From contig NZ_CP117449.1 in NCBI RefSeq assembly GCF_030687835.1, positions 4,340,001 to 4,404,000 of the forward strand: a DNA stretch of 64,000 nt. Direction: 5' to 3'. Positions 25,572 through 35,812 of this stretch are shown here, piece after piece. This DNA comes from Pseudomonas hefeiensis (GTDB lineage: Bacteria; Pseudomonadota; Gammaproteobacteria; Pseudomonadales; Pseudomonadaceae). Numbering within the stretch: position 1 is the first letter of the stretch; the number at the start of each line of letters is the position of its first letter. Both the position numbers and the translations under genes were made by a program. The notes below the pieces were generated by a model. That model did not search any database, was not told where the DNA came from, and worked only from the letters and a program-made list of their open reading frames with translations.

Positions 25572-25931
25572 ATGTTCAAAGCAACACCCAACCCACCGGA
25601 CACCGATCCAACATCCCCGCACAAAACCGCCGCCGCTAAAAAACTCGACGAAGCCGCCGAACGCGCCCTCGACTTCTACCTGAAGCCAAAACCGGAACAA
25701 CCGGAGGCCGACCCCACACCCGGCCAGCTCTTCACCGTGATCAACGGCATCGACACCGAATGCCTGCTCGCCAACCTCAGCGAAACCCTGGCTTCGGCCG
25801 ATGCCATGATCAGTGATCTGGCTTTTGAACTGGAGGGTTCGCGGCGGCATGTTGCGTTGGGTATTCAGCAGTTGATCGAGCTGGGAGGGTTGCTGGCGAA
25901 TCGGGCGCTGGATAACGTCGATCCACGCTAG
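25572..25931 (+). CDS. DUF6124 family protein (formerly DUF3077), copy 2
   Basis: 119 aa, close paralogue of the protein at 5660. Conserved C-terminal half ECLLANLSETLASADAMISD, LAFELEGSRRHVALGIQQLI, ELGGLLANRALDNVDPR. N-terminal half variable and charged. Function unknown. The ATG at 25572 is aligned with copy 1 and placed behind TAGGAG; an in-frame GTG at 25542 lies inside the leader. Followed at 25951 by a GTGGCGAGGG inverted repeat. Confidence 0.85.
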   Translation: MFKATPNPPDTDPTSPHKTAAAKKLDEAAERALDFYLKPKPEQPEADPTPGQLFTVINGIDTECLLANLSETLASADAMISDLAFELEGSRRHVALGIQQLIELGGLLANRALDNVDPR

Positions 25932-25950
25932 CCGACTCTCCACATAACCC

Positions 25951-26082
25951 TGTGGCGAGGGGATTTATCCCCGCTGGGCCGCGCAGCGGCCCCAATCCTG
26001 TCGACTCAATCAACCAGACAGACCGAGATGGCAGATATTAGGGCCGCTGCGCGGCCCAGCGGGGATAAATCCGCTCGCCACA
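25951..26082. repeat. GTGGCGAGGGG inverted-repeat element 2
   Basis: Arms TGTGGCGAGGGGATTTATCC CCGCTGGGCCGCGCAGCGGCC and GGCCGCTGCGCGGCCCAGCG GGGATAAATCCGCTCGCCACA separated by ~50 bases. Lies between the DUF6124 gene and the convergent ligA. Confidence 0.8.
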
Positions 26083-26109
26083 ATGAATCCGAGCTTCCTG
26101 GCGACATGA

Positions 26110-28508
<2,399 letters not shown>

Positions 28509-28559
28509 AATTTTTTGAAATCATCGGCAGTCGGACCTGAGCCCGCCGAACATACAACC

Positions 28560-28691
28560 TGTGGCGAGGGGATTTATCCCCGCTGGGCTGCGAAGCAGTC
28601 CCAAAGCTAACGACTCAACTAGCTGATAAGGCCAAGGCGCCAGGATTTAGGGCTGCTGCACAGCCCAGCGGGGATAAATCCCCTCGCCACA
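28560..28691. repeat. GTGGCGAGGGG inverted-repeat element 3
   Basis: TGTGGCGAGGGGATTTATCC CCGCTGGGCTGCGAAGCAGTCCC, then GGGCTGCTGCACAGCCCAGC GGGGATAAATCCCCTCGCCACA. Between zipA and ligA. Confidence 0.8.
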
Positions 28692-28723
28692 AAAGCCCTT
28701 CAGCCAGAAAAATCCTGCCGACT

Positions 28724-29569
28724 TTAGCGTTTCTGGGTCAGTGCCCGGCGTTCGAATTCGACGATGCGCTGGCGGTAGTGTTCGATGGTCTGGGCGGTCA
28801 GCACGCTGCGCTGGTCATCCTTCAGTTCGCCGTTGAGCTCCTGGGACAGCTTGCGCGCCGCGGCCACCATCACATCAAACGCCTGCTTGGGATGACGCGG
28901 GCCGGGCAAGCCGAGGAAGAAGCTCACCGCCGGGGTGCTGAAATGGTCGATGTCGTCCAGGTCGAACACGCCAGGCTTGACCGCGTTGGCCATGGAGAAC
29001 AGCACCTCGCCGTTGCCGGCCATGCTTTCATGGCGGTGGAAAATGTCCATCTCGCCAAAACGCAGGCCGCTCTCCAGGATGTTCTGCAACAGCGCCGGGC
29101 CCTTGAAGCCGGCCGGGTCACGGCAGATCACGCTGATCACCAGCACTTCCTCGGCCTGGGCCTGGTCCTTGTCGCCACGCACGGGCTTGCTCTCGTCCGG
29201 GAAATCATCGTCGCGACTGCTGAAGCTCGGGCCGCCATCCAGGTCGAGATTGAGGTTCAGGTCGCCCTGGGACGGTTCGCTGTTGCGCTTGCCGCGCTTG
29301 GAGCCCGACTCCCGTGGCTCGCGCACCGGCGCGCTCATCGACGGCAGGTCGTGCTCATCCAGTTGTGGCTCCTTATGGGTATCCAGCACCCGGGGCGGGC
29401 CCAACAGCTCGGCATTGCCATCGTCATCCGGCAAGTTCGACAGGCTGCGGTCAAGGCGAAACTTGAGTTTCCCCTTGCCGCCGCGCATGCGGCGCCAGCC
29501 GTCGAAAAGAATACCGGCAATGACAATAATGCCGATGACGATCAGCCACTCGCGCAGACCGATTTCCAT
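28724..29569 (-). CDS. zipA: Cell division protein ZipA
   Basis: 281 aa. N-terminal membrane anchor ([20 protein letters not shown]) followed by the [15 protein letters not shown] basic stretch, a variable charged linker, and the C-terminal FtsZ-binding domain ([38 protein letters not shown]). Tethers FtsZ to the membrane at the division site. Gene order smc-zipA-ligA is standard for Pseudomonas. Confidence 0.95.
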   Translation of the reverse strand: MEIGLREWLIVIGIIVIAGILFDGWRRMRGGKGKLKFRLDRSLSNLPDDDGNAELLGPPRVLDTHKEPQLDEHDLPSMSAPVREPRESGSKRGKRNSEPSQGDLNLNLDLDGGPSFSSRDDDFPDESKPVRGDKDQAQAEEVLVISVICRDPAGFKGPALLQNILESGLRFGEMDIFHRHESMAGNGEVLFSMANAVKPGVFDLDDIDHFSTPAVSFFLGLPGPRHPKQAFDVMVAAARKLSQELNGELKDDQRSVLTAQTIEHYRQRIVEFERRALTQKR

Positions 29570-29826
29570 GTAATCCCGTGCCTCTATAAAAATGCTGAAA
29601 AATAAGGGGCTTAGCTATGTGCAAACCGCTTTAAAACGTGGCGCCAACTCTATGTTCTGAATGGCGTTTTGCCCACGCATACGAAAAATTGACATTAAAC
29701 TAGCACGACCAAAGATAACTTTACACCGTCTGTCGCATAGGCTTGCGCCATTCTGCGAATTGAACGACAAGCCCAAGGCTCAAAAAATCCTACAACATCC
29801 AAAGTAAATGCCCTACAAGCAGTGTT
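29570..29826. other. smc-zipA intergenic region
   Basis: About 257 AT-richer bases without a gene. It is expected to carry the zipA promoter on the minus strand; no strong terminator for smc was found. Confidence 0.35.
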
Positions 29827-32800
29827 TCAGGCATCCACCATCGCCATCGCCTCCTCCACATCCACCGCCACCAGACGCGAGCAACCTGGCTCATGCATGG
29901 TCACGCCCATCAACTGGTCGGCCATTTCCATGGCGATTTTGTTGTGGGTGATGTAGATGAACTGCACCGTTTCAGACATCTCTTTTACCAGCCGTGCATA
30001 ACGCCCCACGTTGGCGTCGTCCAGCGGCGCGTCCACCTCGTCGAGCATGCAGAACGGCGCCGGGTTCAATTTGAAAATGGCAAAAACCAGAGCCAATGCC
30101 GTCAGCGCTTTTTCACCCCCGGAGAGCAAATGGATGGTGCTGTTCTTCTTGCCCGGGGGACGCGCCATGATGGTCACCCCTGTATCGAGTAAATCTTCGC
30201 CCGTCAGTTCCAAGTAAGCGCTGCCACCACCGAAAACTTTCGGGAAAAGTGCCTGCAAACCGCCGTTGATCTGATCAAAGGTATCCTTGAAGCGATTACG
30301 GGTTTCCTTGTCGATCTTGCGGATGACGTTTTCCAGGGTCTGCAGCGCTTCCACCAGATCGTCGTTCTGGGCATCCAGATAACGTTTGCGCTCGGACTGC
30401 TGCTGATACTCGTCGATGGCCGCCAGGTTGATGGCGCCCAGACGCTGGATGCGGGCAGCGATGCGTTCCAATTCTTCTTCGGCGTCTTTCTCGTTGGCCC
30501 CGGCCACCAACGTGGCGAGCACGCCGTCGAGATCGTAGCCGTCTTCCAGCAACTGGTCCTGCAAGGCTTTGCGGCGCACGGTCAGGGCTTGCCATTCCAT
30601 GCGTTGCTGTTCCATCTGGCTACGGATCAGTTGGGACTGCTGTTCGGCCTGGCTGCGGCGCTTTTCGGCGTCGCGCAGTTCGCGGTCGGCGTCTTCCAGG
30701 GCAATTTGCGCGGTCTTGAGTTCCTCATCAACGCTCATGCGCTTGTCGAGCAACTCTTCGAGTTTGAGGCGCAACTCTTCCAGCGGCGCTTCGCCCTCCT
30801 CCAGATTCAGACTCAATTGCTCGCGTTTTTCGGTCAGGCGTTCGGACTGCATTTCCAGCCGTTCCAACGCCTGGCGCGTGGAGTCGTACTGAGCCTTGAG
30901 CGAGCCCAGGCGGACCGCCAACTGGTGGGCGTGATCCTTATGTTGGCGGGCATCCTGACGCACCCGGTCGAGGCGTTCGCGCAGACTGTCGCGCTGAGCC
31001 AGCAGCAACTCGCGCTGCTCGGTGTCCACGGCCATAGCATCGAGGGCTTCCTGCAGTTGCAGGCGCGCCTCACCGATCTGCTCATGCTCCAGCGCCCGCT
31101 GCTCGCCCAGCTCGGCGATTTCTTCCTCAAGGCGCGTGCGGCGCAAGGCCAGTTGTTCAACCTTGGCCTTGCCGGCCGACAACTGCGCCTTGAGTTCGCC
31201 CTGCTGGCGTGCTTCATCCTGCAACAGCCGACGCAAATGTTCGCGGCCGTTCTCCTGTTGACGCTGTTGCGCCCGCAGATTCTGTAATTCGGTTTCCAGG
31301 GCTTCGACGCTCGCTTCGCGCTCTTCGCGCTCGGCGCTCAGGCGCTGGATTTCCTGGCCCCGGGCGAGCATGCCGCTCTCGGCTTCGCTGGCCCGGCGCA
31401 CCCGCAGGAAATGCCGGCCGACCCAATAGCCATCCCGACTGATCAGGCTTTCACCGGCCGCCAGTTGTCCGCGCAGGGCCAAGGCCTGTTCAAGGCTGTC
31501 CACCGGTTTCACCTGCCCCAACCAGGGAGACAGATCGACCTGGGCCTCGACTTTATCCAGCAAGCTGCCCGGCACCCGCACGCCATCGCCAGCGGGGCTG
31601 AGCAGGCGCAGATCACCTTGGGTGAAGCCCGACAGATCGAAGCCTGCGAAGTCATCCACCAGCACCGCTTGCAGATCGGCGCCCAGCACGGTTTCCACCG
31701 CCAGCTCCCAGCCGGCATCGACCTTCAGGCCTTCGGCCAGTCGCGGACGCTCGGCCAGATGCTGGTCGCGCAGCCATTCGGCGGTGCCGGTGCCCGGGTC
31801 CAACGCGGCTTGCTGCAAGGCCTCCAGCGAAGCCAGACGGCCATTGAGGCGCTGCAATTCGCCTTGGGCCTGCTGCTGATTCTGCAGAGCCAGTTGCAAG
31901 GCTTGGCGCAGTTGTTCGAGCCGCTCAACCTGGGCATCTTCGCTGGCTTGCAAGTCTTCAAGGGTGGCTTCGCTGGCAGCCAGCTGTTCACTCAGATCAA
32001 TAATCGCCGCGTCTTCGGGGTCCGCCGCGAGCAAGGCGCGCTCTTCGGCCAAGCGGCGCTGACGCTCGGCCAGGCGTTCCATGCTGGCTTCCAATTGCTG
32101 GATGCGCGACTGCTGGACTTCGGCCTGACGCCGCGGCTCGGCAGAGGTCAGGTTGAAACTGTCCCACTGCTCCTGCCAGCCGTGCATGGTCAGCTCGGCT
32201 TCTTCCAGGGCCGCGGCAGCCTCTTCGGCAGCGGCGCTGGTGAGTTCCTGTTCCGGCGTGAGCCGGTCCAGTTCTTCGCCAAGGGTCAGCAGCAACGTGC
32301 GGTCGTGGCCCAGGTGGGATTCGGTTTCCAGGCGCGCCCGCTCGGCTTCTTTCAAGTCATCCTGCAACTGGCGCAGCCGTTGCTGACCGTGCTGGATACT
32401 CTGCTCGACCCGGGCGATGTCGCCACCCACCGAATAGAAGCGCCCTTGCACCAGGTTGAAGCGTTCGGACAGATCGTGGTGGCCGTCGCGCAAGCGCTCA
32501 ATGGCGGCGTCGGCATTGCGCTGCTCGGCCACCAGGGCTTCGAAGCTGACCTCCTGATTGCCGATAATCGCCTCGCGCTGACCGACCTGCTCGTTCAGCG
32601 CCTGCCAGCGCAGGGCCGAAAGCTGGGCTTTGAGCTGACGCTCTTCGCCTTTGTATTCCTGATACTTCTTGGCGGCCTCGGCCTGGCGGTGCAAGCGTTC
32701 GAGTTGGCGTTCAAGTTCTTCGCGCAGGTCGGTCAGGCGGGCCAGGTTTTCGTGGGTGCGACGGATGCGGTTTTCGGTCTCGCGCCGCCGCTCCTTGTAC

Positions 32801-33315
32801 TTGGAGATGCCGGCGGCTTCTTCGATGAAGTTACGCAGGTCTTCGGGCTTGGCCTCGATCAGCTTGGAGATCATGCCCTGCTCGATGATCGAGTAGCTGC
32901 GCGGGCCGAGGCCGGTGCCGAGGAAAATATCGGTGATGTCGCGACGTCGGCACTTGGTGCCGTTAAGGAAATAACTGTTCTGGCTGTCGCGGGTCACTTT
33001 GCGGCGGATGGAGATTTCCGCATAGGCTGCGTACTCGCCGATCAGGGTGCCGTCGGAGTTGTCGAACACCAGTTCGATGCTCGCCTGGCTCACCGGCTTG
33101 CGACTGGTGGAGCCGTTGAAGATGACGTCGGTCATCGACTCGCCGCGCAGGTTCTTGGCCGAGCTCTCGCCCATCACCCAGCGTACGGCGTCGATGATGT
33201 TCGACTTGCCGCAACCGTTGGGCCCGACCACCGCCGCCATGTTGCTGGGGAAGTTCACCGTGGTCGGGTCGACGAAGGATTTGAACCCCGCCAGTTTGAT
33301 GCACTTGAGCCGCAC
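29827..33315 (-). CDS. smc: Chromosome segregation protein SMC
   Basis: 1162 aa. Walker A GPNGCGKSN at ~32, long coiled coils, hinge domain around residues 510-640, signature LSGGEKALTALALVFAIF and Walker B FCMLDEVDAPLDDANV at the end. Compacts and segregates the chromosome with ScpAB. The start is a GTG at 33315 (VRLKCIKLAGFKSFVDPT), matching the family start; 13 more codons upstream are open but overlap the end of the preceding regulator gene. It lies two bases after that gene's stop, so both may be co-transcribed. Confidence 0.96.
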   Translation of the reverse strand: MRLKCIKLAGFKSFVDPTTVNFPSNMAAVVGPNGCGKSNIIDAVRWVMGESSAKNLRGESMTDVIFNGSTSRKPVSQASIELVFDNSDGTLIGEYAAYAEISIRRKVTRDSQNSYFLNGTKCRRRDITDIFLGTGLGPRSYSIIEQGMISKLIEAKPEDLRNFIEEAAGISKYKERRRETENRIRRTHENLARLTDLREELERQLERLHRQAEAAKKYQEYKGEERQLKAQLSALRWQALNEQVGQREAIIGNQEVSFEALVAEQRNADAAIERLRDGHHDLSERFNLVQGRFYSVGGDIARVEQSIQHGQQRLRQLQDDLKEAERARLETESHLGHDRTLLLTLGEELDRLTPEQELTSAAAEEAAAALEEAELTMHGWQEQWDSFNLTSAEPRRQAEVQQSRIQQLEASMERLAERQRRLAEERALLAADPEDAAIIDLSEQLAASEATLEDLQASEDAQVERLEQLRQALQLALQNQQQAQGELQRLNGRLASLEALQQAALDPGTGTAEWLRDQHLAERPRLAEGLKVDAGWELAVETVLGADLQAVLVDDFAGFDLSGFTQGDLRLLSPAGDGVRVPGSLLDKVEAQVDLSPWLGQVKPVDSLEQALALRGQLAAGESLISRDGYWVGRHFLRVRRASEAESGMLARGQEIQRLSAEREEREASVEALETELQNLRAQQRQQENGREHLRRLLQDEARQQGELKAQLSAGKAKVEQLALRRTRLEEEIAELGEQRALEHEQIGEARLQLQEALDAMAVDTEQRELLLAQRDSLRERLDRVRQDARQHKDHAHQLAVRLGSLKAQYDSTRQALERLEMQSERLTEKREQLSLNLEEGEAPLEELRLKLEELLDKRMSVDEELKTAQIALEDADRELRDAEKRRSQAEQQSQLIRSQMEQQRMEWQALTVRRKALQDQLLEDGYDLDGVLATLVAGANEKDAEEELERIAARIQRLGAINLAAIDEYQQQSERKRYLDAQNDDLVEALQTLENVIRKIDKETRNRFKDTFDQINGGLQALFPKVFGGGSAYLELTGEDLLDTGVTIMARPPGKKNSTIHLLSGGEKALTALALVFAIFKLNPAPFCMLDEVDAPLDDANVGRYARLVKEMSETVQFIYITHNKIAMEMADQLMGVTMHEPGCSRLVAVDVEEAMAMVDA

Positions 33316-33317
33316 GT

Positions 33318-33977
33318 TCAGGCCGCCGTCAGGGCAGAAACCACCAGATCGCAACTGCGCTGGGCGTAGGCCGTCAGCACGATGCGGATCTGTGGCAAAT
33401 CACGGGCCAGCACGGCGGTCAGCAGGCGCTGGAACAGGTCGAGGAATTCGCTCATCTCGGCCTTGCGCTGTTCCAGGGCCAAGAAGTAGGCGCGACTCAT
33501 GGCCGGTTGCAGGTTCTCGACGGTTTCCTGCAAGTACGGATTGTTAGCGAAGGGATAGGCGGCGCGCATCACGCTGAAACTTTCATCGACGAAGGTGCGG
33601 ATGTCCTGGCGCGCATAGGCGTCGTTGAGACGCTGCTGGATCGCCACGAACGGCGCCATGTCGGCCTGTTCCTGCCAGCCATGAGCCACGGCATTGCCCA
33701 ACAGGATGTACAGCTCGCTCATCAGCGCACAGAGACTGCGTACCTTGTGTTCGCTCAGTTCGGTGACGTGTGCGCCACGGCGCGGCAGGATCGCGATCAG
33801 ATGCCGCCGCTCCAGAATCAGCAGCGCCTCGCGGACCGAGCCGCGACTCACGTTCAGCGCCAGCGTGACCTTCTGTTCCTGGATGCGCTCGCCCGGCTTC
33901 ATTTCGCCACGAATGATGCGTTCGGCGAGATGGTGGGCGATTTGCTCGGCGAGGCTGTCCGGGGCCTTGAACGTCAT
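33318..33977 (-). CDS. GntR family (FCD) regulator, probable regulator of xdhABC
   Basis: 219 aa. N-terminal winged helix (LAEQIAHHLAERIIRGEMKP GERIQEQKVTLALNVSRGSV REALLILERR) and C-terminal helical FCD ligand domain. Divergent from xdhA across ~380 bases that hold two TGAC-N6-GTCA palindromes and a REP doublet. This makes it the likely purine-responsive regulator of the xanthine dehydrogenase genes. It ends two bases before smc. Confidence 0.88.
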   Translation of the reverse strand: MTFKAPDSLAEQIAHHLAERIIRGEMKPGERIQEQKVTLALNVSRGSVREALLILERRHLIAILPRRGAHVTELSEHKVRSLCALMSELYILLGNAVAHGWQEQADMAPFVAIQQRLNDAYARQDIRTFVDESFSVMRAAYPFANNPYLQETVENLQPAMSRAYFLALEQRKAEMSEFLDLFQRLLTAVLARDLPQIRIVLTAYAQRSCDLVVSALTAA

Positions 33978-34118
33978 GGTTGTCCTTCAAACTCTTCGAT
34001 TTGCACAAGCGGCGCAGTGTAGCGCACTCAATACGTCATGGCGCAGGGCCTGCAGCGGGTTTTTGGCACGATATAAGCAAAAAGTTTGAGCCCTCATCCT
34101 GAAACAGAACCTGTGGAA

Positions 34119-34222
34119 GAACCTGTGGGAGCCGAGCTTGCTCGCGATAGCGGTCTGCCAGCTTGCATCCATACTGAATGTACCGTCGTCATCGCGAGCA
34201 AGCTCGGCTCCCACAGGTTCTA
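34119..34222. repeat. REP doublet
   Basis: CTGTGGGAGCCGAGCTTGCT CGCGA and the inverted TCGCGAGCAAGCTCGGCTCC CACAG, ~50 bases apart, between the GntR gene and xdhA. Confidence 0.85.
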
Positions 34223-34263
34223 CAGTGTCCATAGATCGTTGTTCATCGACCAAACGGATTTTC

Positions 34264-34303
34264 TTGACCTATAAGTCAGAAAATCGTTGACCGCAAAGTC
34301 AGA
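34264..34303 (+). promoter_or_regulatory. Twin palindromic operators upstream of xdhA
   Basis: TTGACCTATAAGTCAGA (34264-34280) and TTGACCGCAAAGTCAGA (34287-34303): each is TGAC-N6-GTCA, 23 bases apart, about two helix turns. A possible -10 (GATAAAT) follows at ~34307. Likely binding sites for the divergently encoded GntR regulator. Confidence 0.6.
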
Positions 34304-34357
34304 CCTGATAAATTCAGCTCAAGTCGATACAACAATAATGAGTTTGCGAGGCCTTCC

Positions 34358-35812
34358 GTGATCCAGTTTTTACTCAACCAGGAACTCCGTAGCGAGCACG
34401 CCCTGGACCCGAACCTGACCGTGCTCAACTATTTGCGCGAACACCTCGGCAAATCCGGTACCAAAGAAGGCTGCGCCAGCGGCGACTGTGGCGCGTGCAC
34501 AGTGGTGGTGGGCGAGTTGCAGACCGACGAGGAAGGCCGTGAACGTATTCGTTATCGCAGCCTCAATTCGTGCCTGACCTTCGTCTCGTCCCTGCACGGC
34601 AAGCAACTGATCAGCGTCGAAGACCTCAAGCACCAGGGCCAGTTGCACAGCGTCCAACAGGCGATGGTCGATTGCCACGGTTCGCAATGCGGCTTCTGCA
34701 CACCGGGCTTCGTGATGTCCCTGTTCGCCCTGCAAAAGAACAGCGAACAGCCCGACGCCCATAAGGCCCACGAAGCCTTGGCCGGCAATCTGTGCCGCTG
34801 CACCGGCTACCGGCCGATTCTGGCGGCCGCCGAGCAGGCCTGCTGTGGGAAACAGCCAGACCAGTTCGACGCCCGCGAAACCGAAACCATCGCTCGCCTC
34901 AAGGCCATCGCGCCGACTGACACTGGCGAGCTCAACAGCGGCGACAAACGTTGCCTGGTGCCGTTGACCGTGGCCGACCTGGCCGATCTCTACGACGCTT
35001 ATCCCCAGGCGCGCCTGCTGGCCGGCGGCACGGACCTGGCCCTGGAAGTCACCCAGTTCCATCGCACCCTGCCGGTGATGATCTACGTGGGCAACGTCGC
35101 TGAACTCAAGCGCATCGAGCGCTTCGACGATCGCCTGGAGATCGGCGCCGCCACCACGCTCTCCGATTGCTACGAAGCTTTGCAAGCTGAATACCCGGAC
35201 TTCGGCGAACTGCTGCAGCGCTTCGCTTCATTGCAGATCCGCAACCAGGGCACCCTGGGCGGCAACATCGGCAACGCGTCGCCGATTGGCGACTCGCCGC
35301 CCTTGCTGATCGCCCTCGGCGCGCAGATCGTGTTGTGCAAGGGCCAGACTCGCCGCAGCCTGGCGCTGGAAGACTATTTCATCGACTACCGGGTCACCGC
35401 CCGCCAGGAAAGCGAATTCATCGAAAAGATCATCGTGCCCCGGGCCAGCGCTGAGCAAGCGTTCCGCGCCTACAAGGTCTCCAAACGCTTGGACGATGAC
35501 ATTTCCGCCGTATGTGCTGCGTTCAACCTGCGTATCGAGCATGGCGTGGTCCAGGACGCCCGGGTGGCCTTCGGCGGCATGGCCGCGACACCCAAGCGCG
35601 CCAAGCATTGTGAAGCCGCGTTGATCGGTGCCGCGTGGAACGACAGCACGGTTGAACGCGCTTGTACCGCCCTGGCCGAAGACTTCACGCCGCTATCGGA
35701 CTTCCGCGCCAGCAAGGAATACCGCCTGCTTAGCGCCCGCAACCTGCTGCGCAAATACTTCATCGAATTGCAAACGCCGCACATCGAGACTCGGGTGACC
35801 GCTTATGTCTAA
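34358..35812 (+). CDS. xdhA: Xanthine dehydrogenase small subunit (FeS/FAD)
   Basis: 484 aa. Two 2Fe-2S clusters: CASGDCGAC at ~43 and the CGFCTPGF...NLCRCTGYRP pair at ~110-150. FAD-binding domain with LAGGTDLALEV and QIRNQGTLGGNIGNASPIGD. Oxidises hypoxanthine and xanthine to urate together with XdhB. The start is GTG at 34358 (IQFLLNQELRS). Its last codons overlap xdhB by 8 bases, indicating translational coupling. Confidence 0.96.
   Translation: MIQFLLNQELRSEHALDPNLTVLNYLREHLGKSGTKEGCASGDCGACTVVVGELQTDEEGRERIRYRSLNSCLTFVSSLHGKQLISVEDLKHQGQLHSVQQAMVDCHGSQCGFCTPGFVMSLFALQKNSEQPDAHKAHEALAGNLCRCTGYRPILAAAEQACCGKQPDQFDARETETIARLKAIAPTDTGELNSGDKRCLVPLTVADLADLYDAYPQARLLAGGTDLALEVTQFHRTLPVMIYVGNVAELKRIERFDDRLEIGAATTLSDCYEALQAEYPDFGELLQRFASLQIRNQGTLGGNIGNASPIGDSPPLLIALGAQIVLCKGQTRRSLALEDYFIDYRVTARQESEFIEKIIVPRASAEQAFRAYKVSKRLDDDISAVCAAFNLRIEHGVVQDARVAFGGMAATPKRAKHCEAALIGAAWNDSTVERACTALAEDFTPLSDFRASKEYRLLSARNLLRKYFIELQTPHIETRVTAYV

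Noticed and set aside
31411..33369. 652-codon open frame on the plus strand opposite smc
   Set aside because: Antisense shadow of a coiled-coil gene; no start context or domain.
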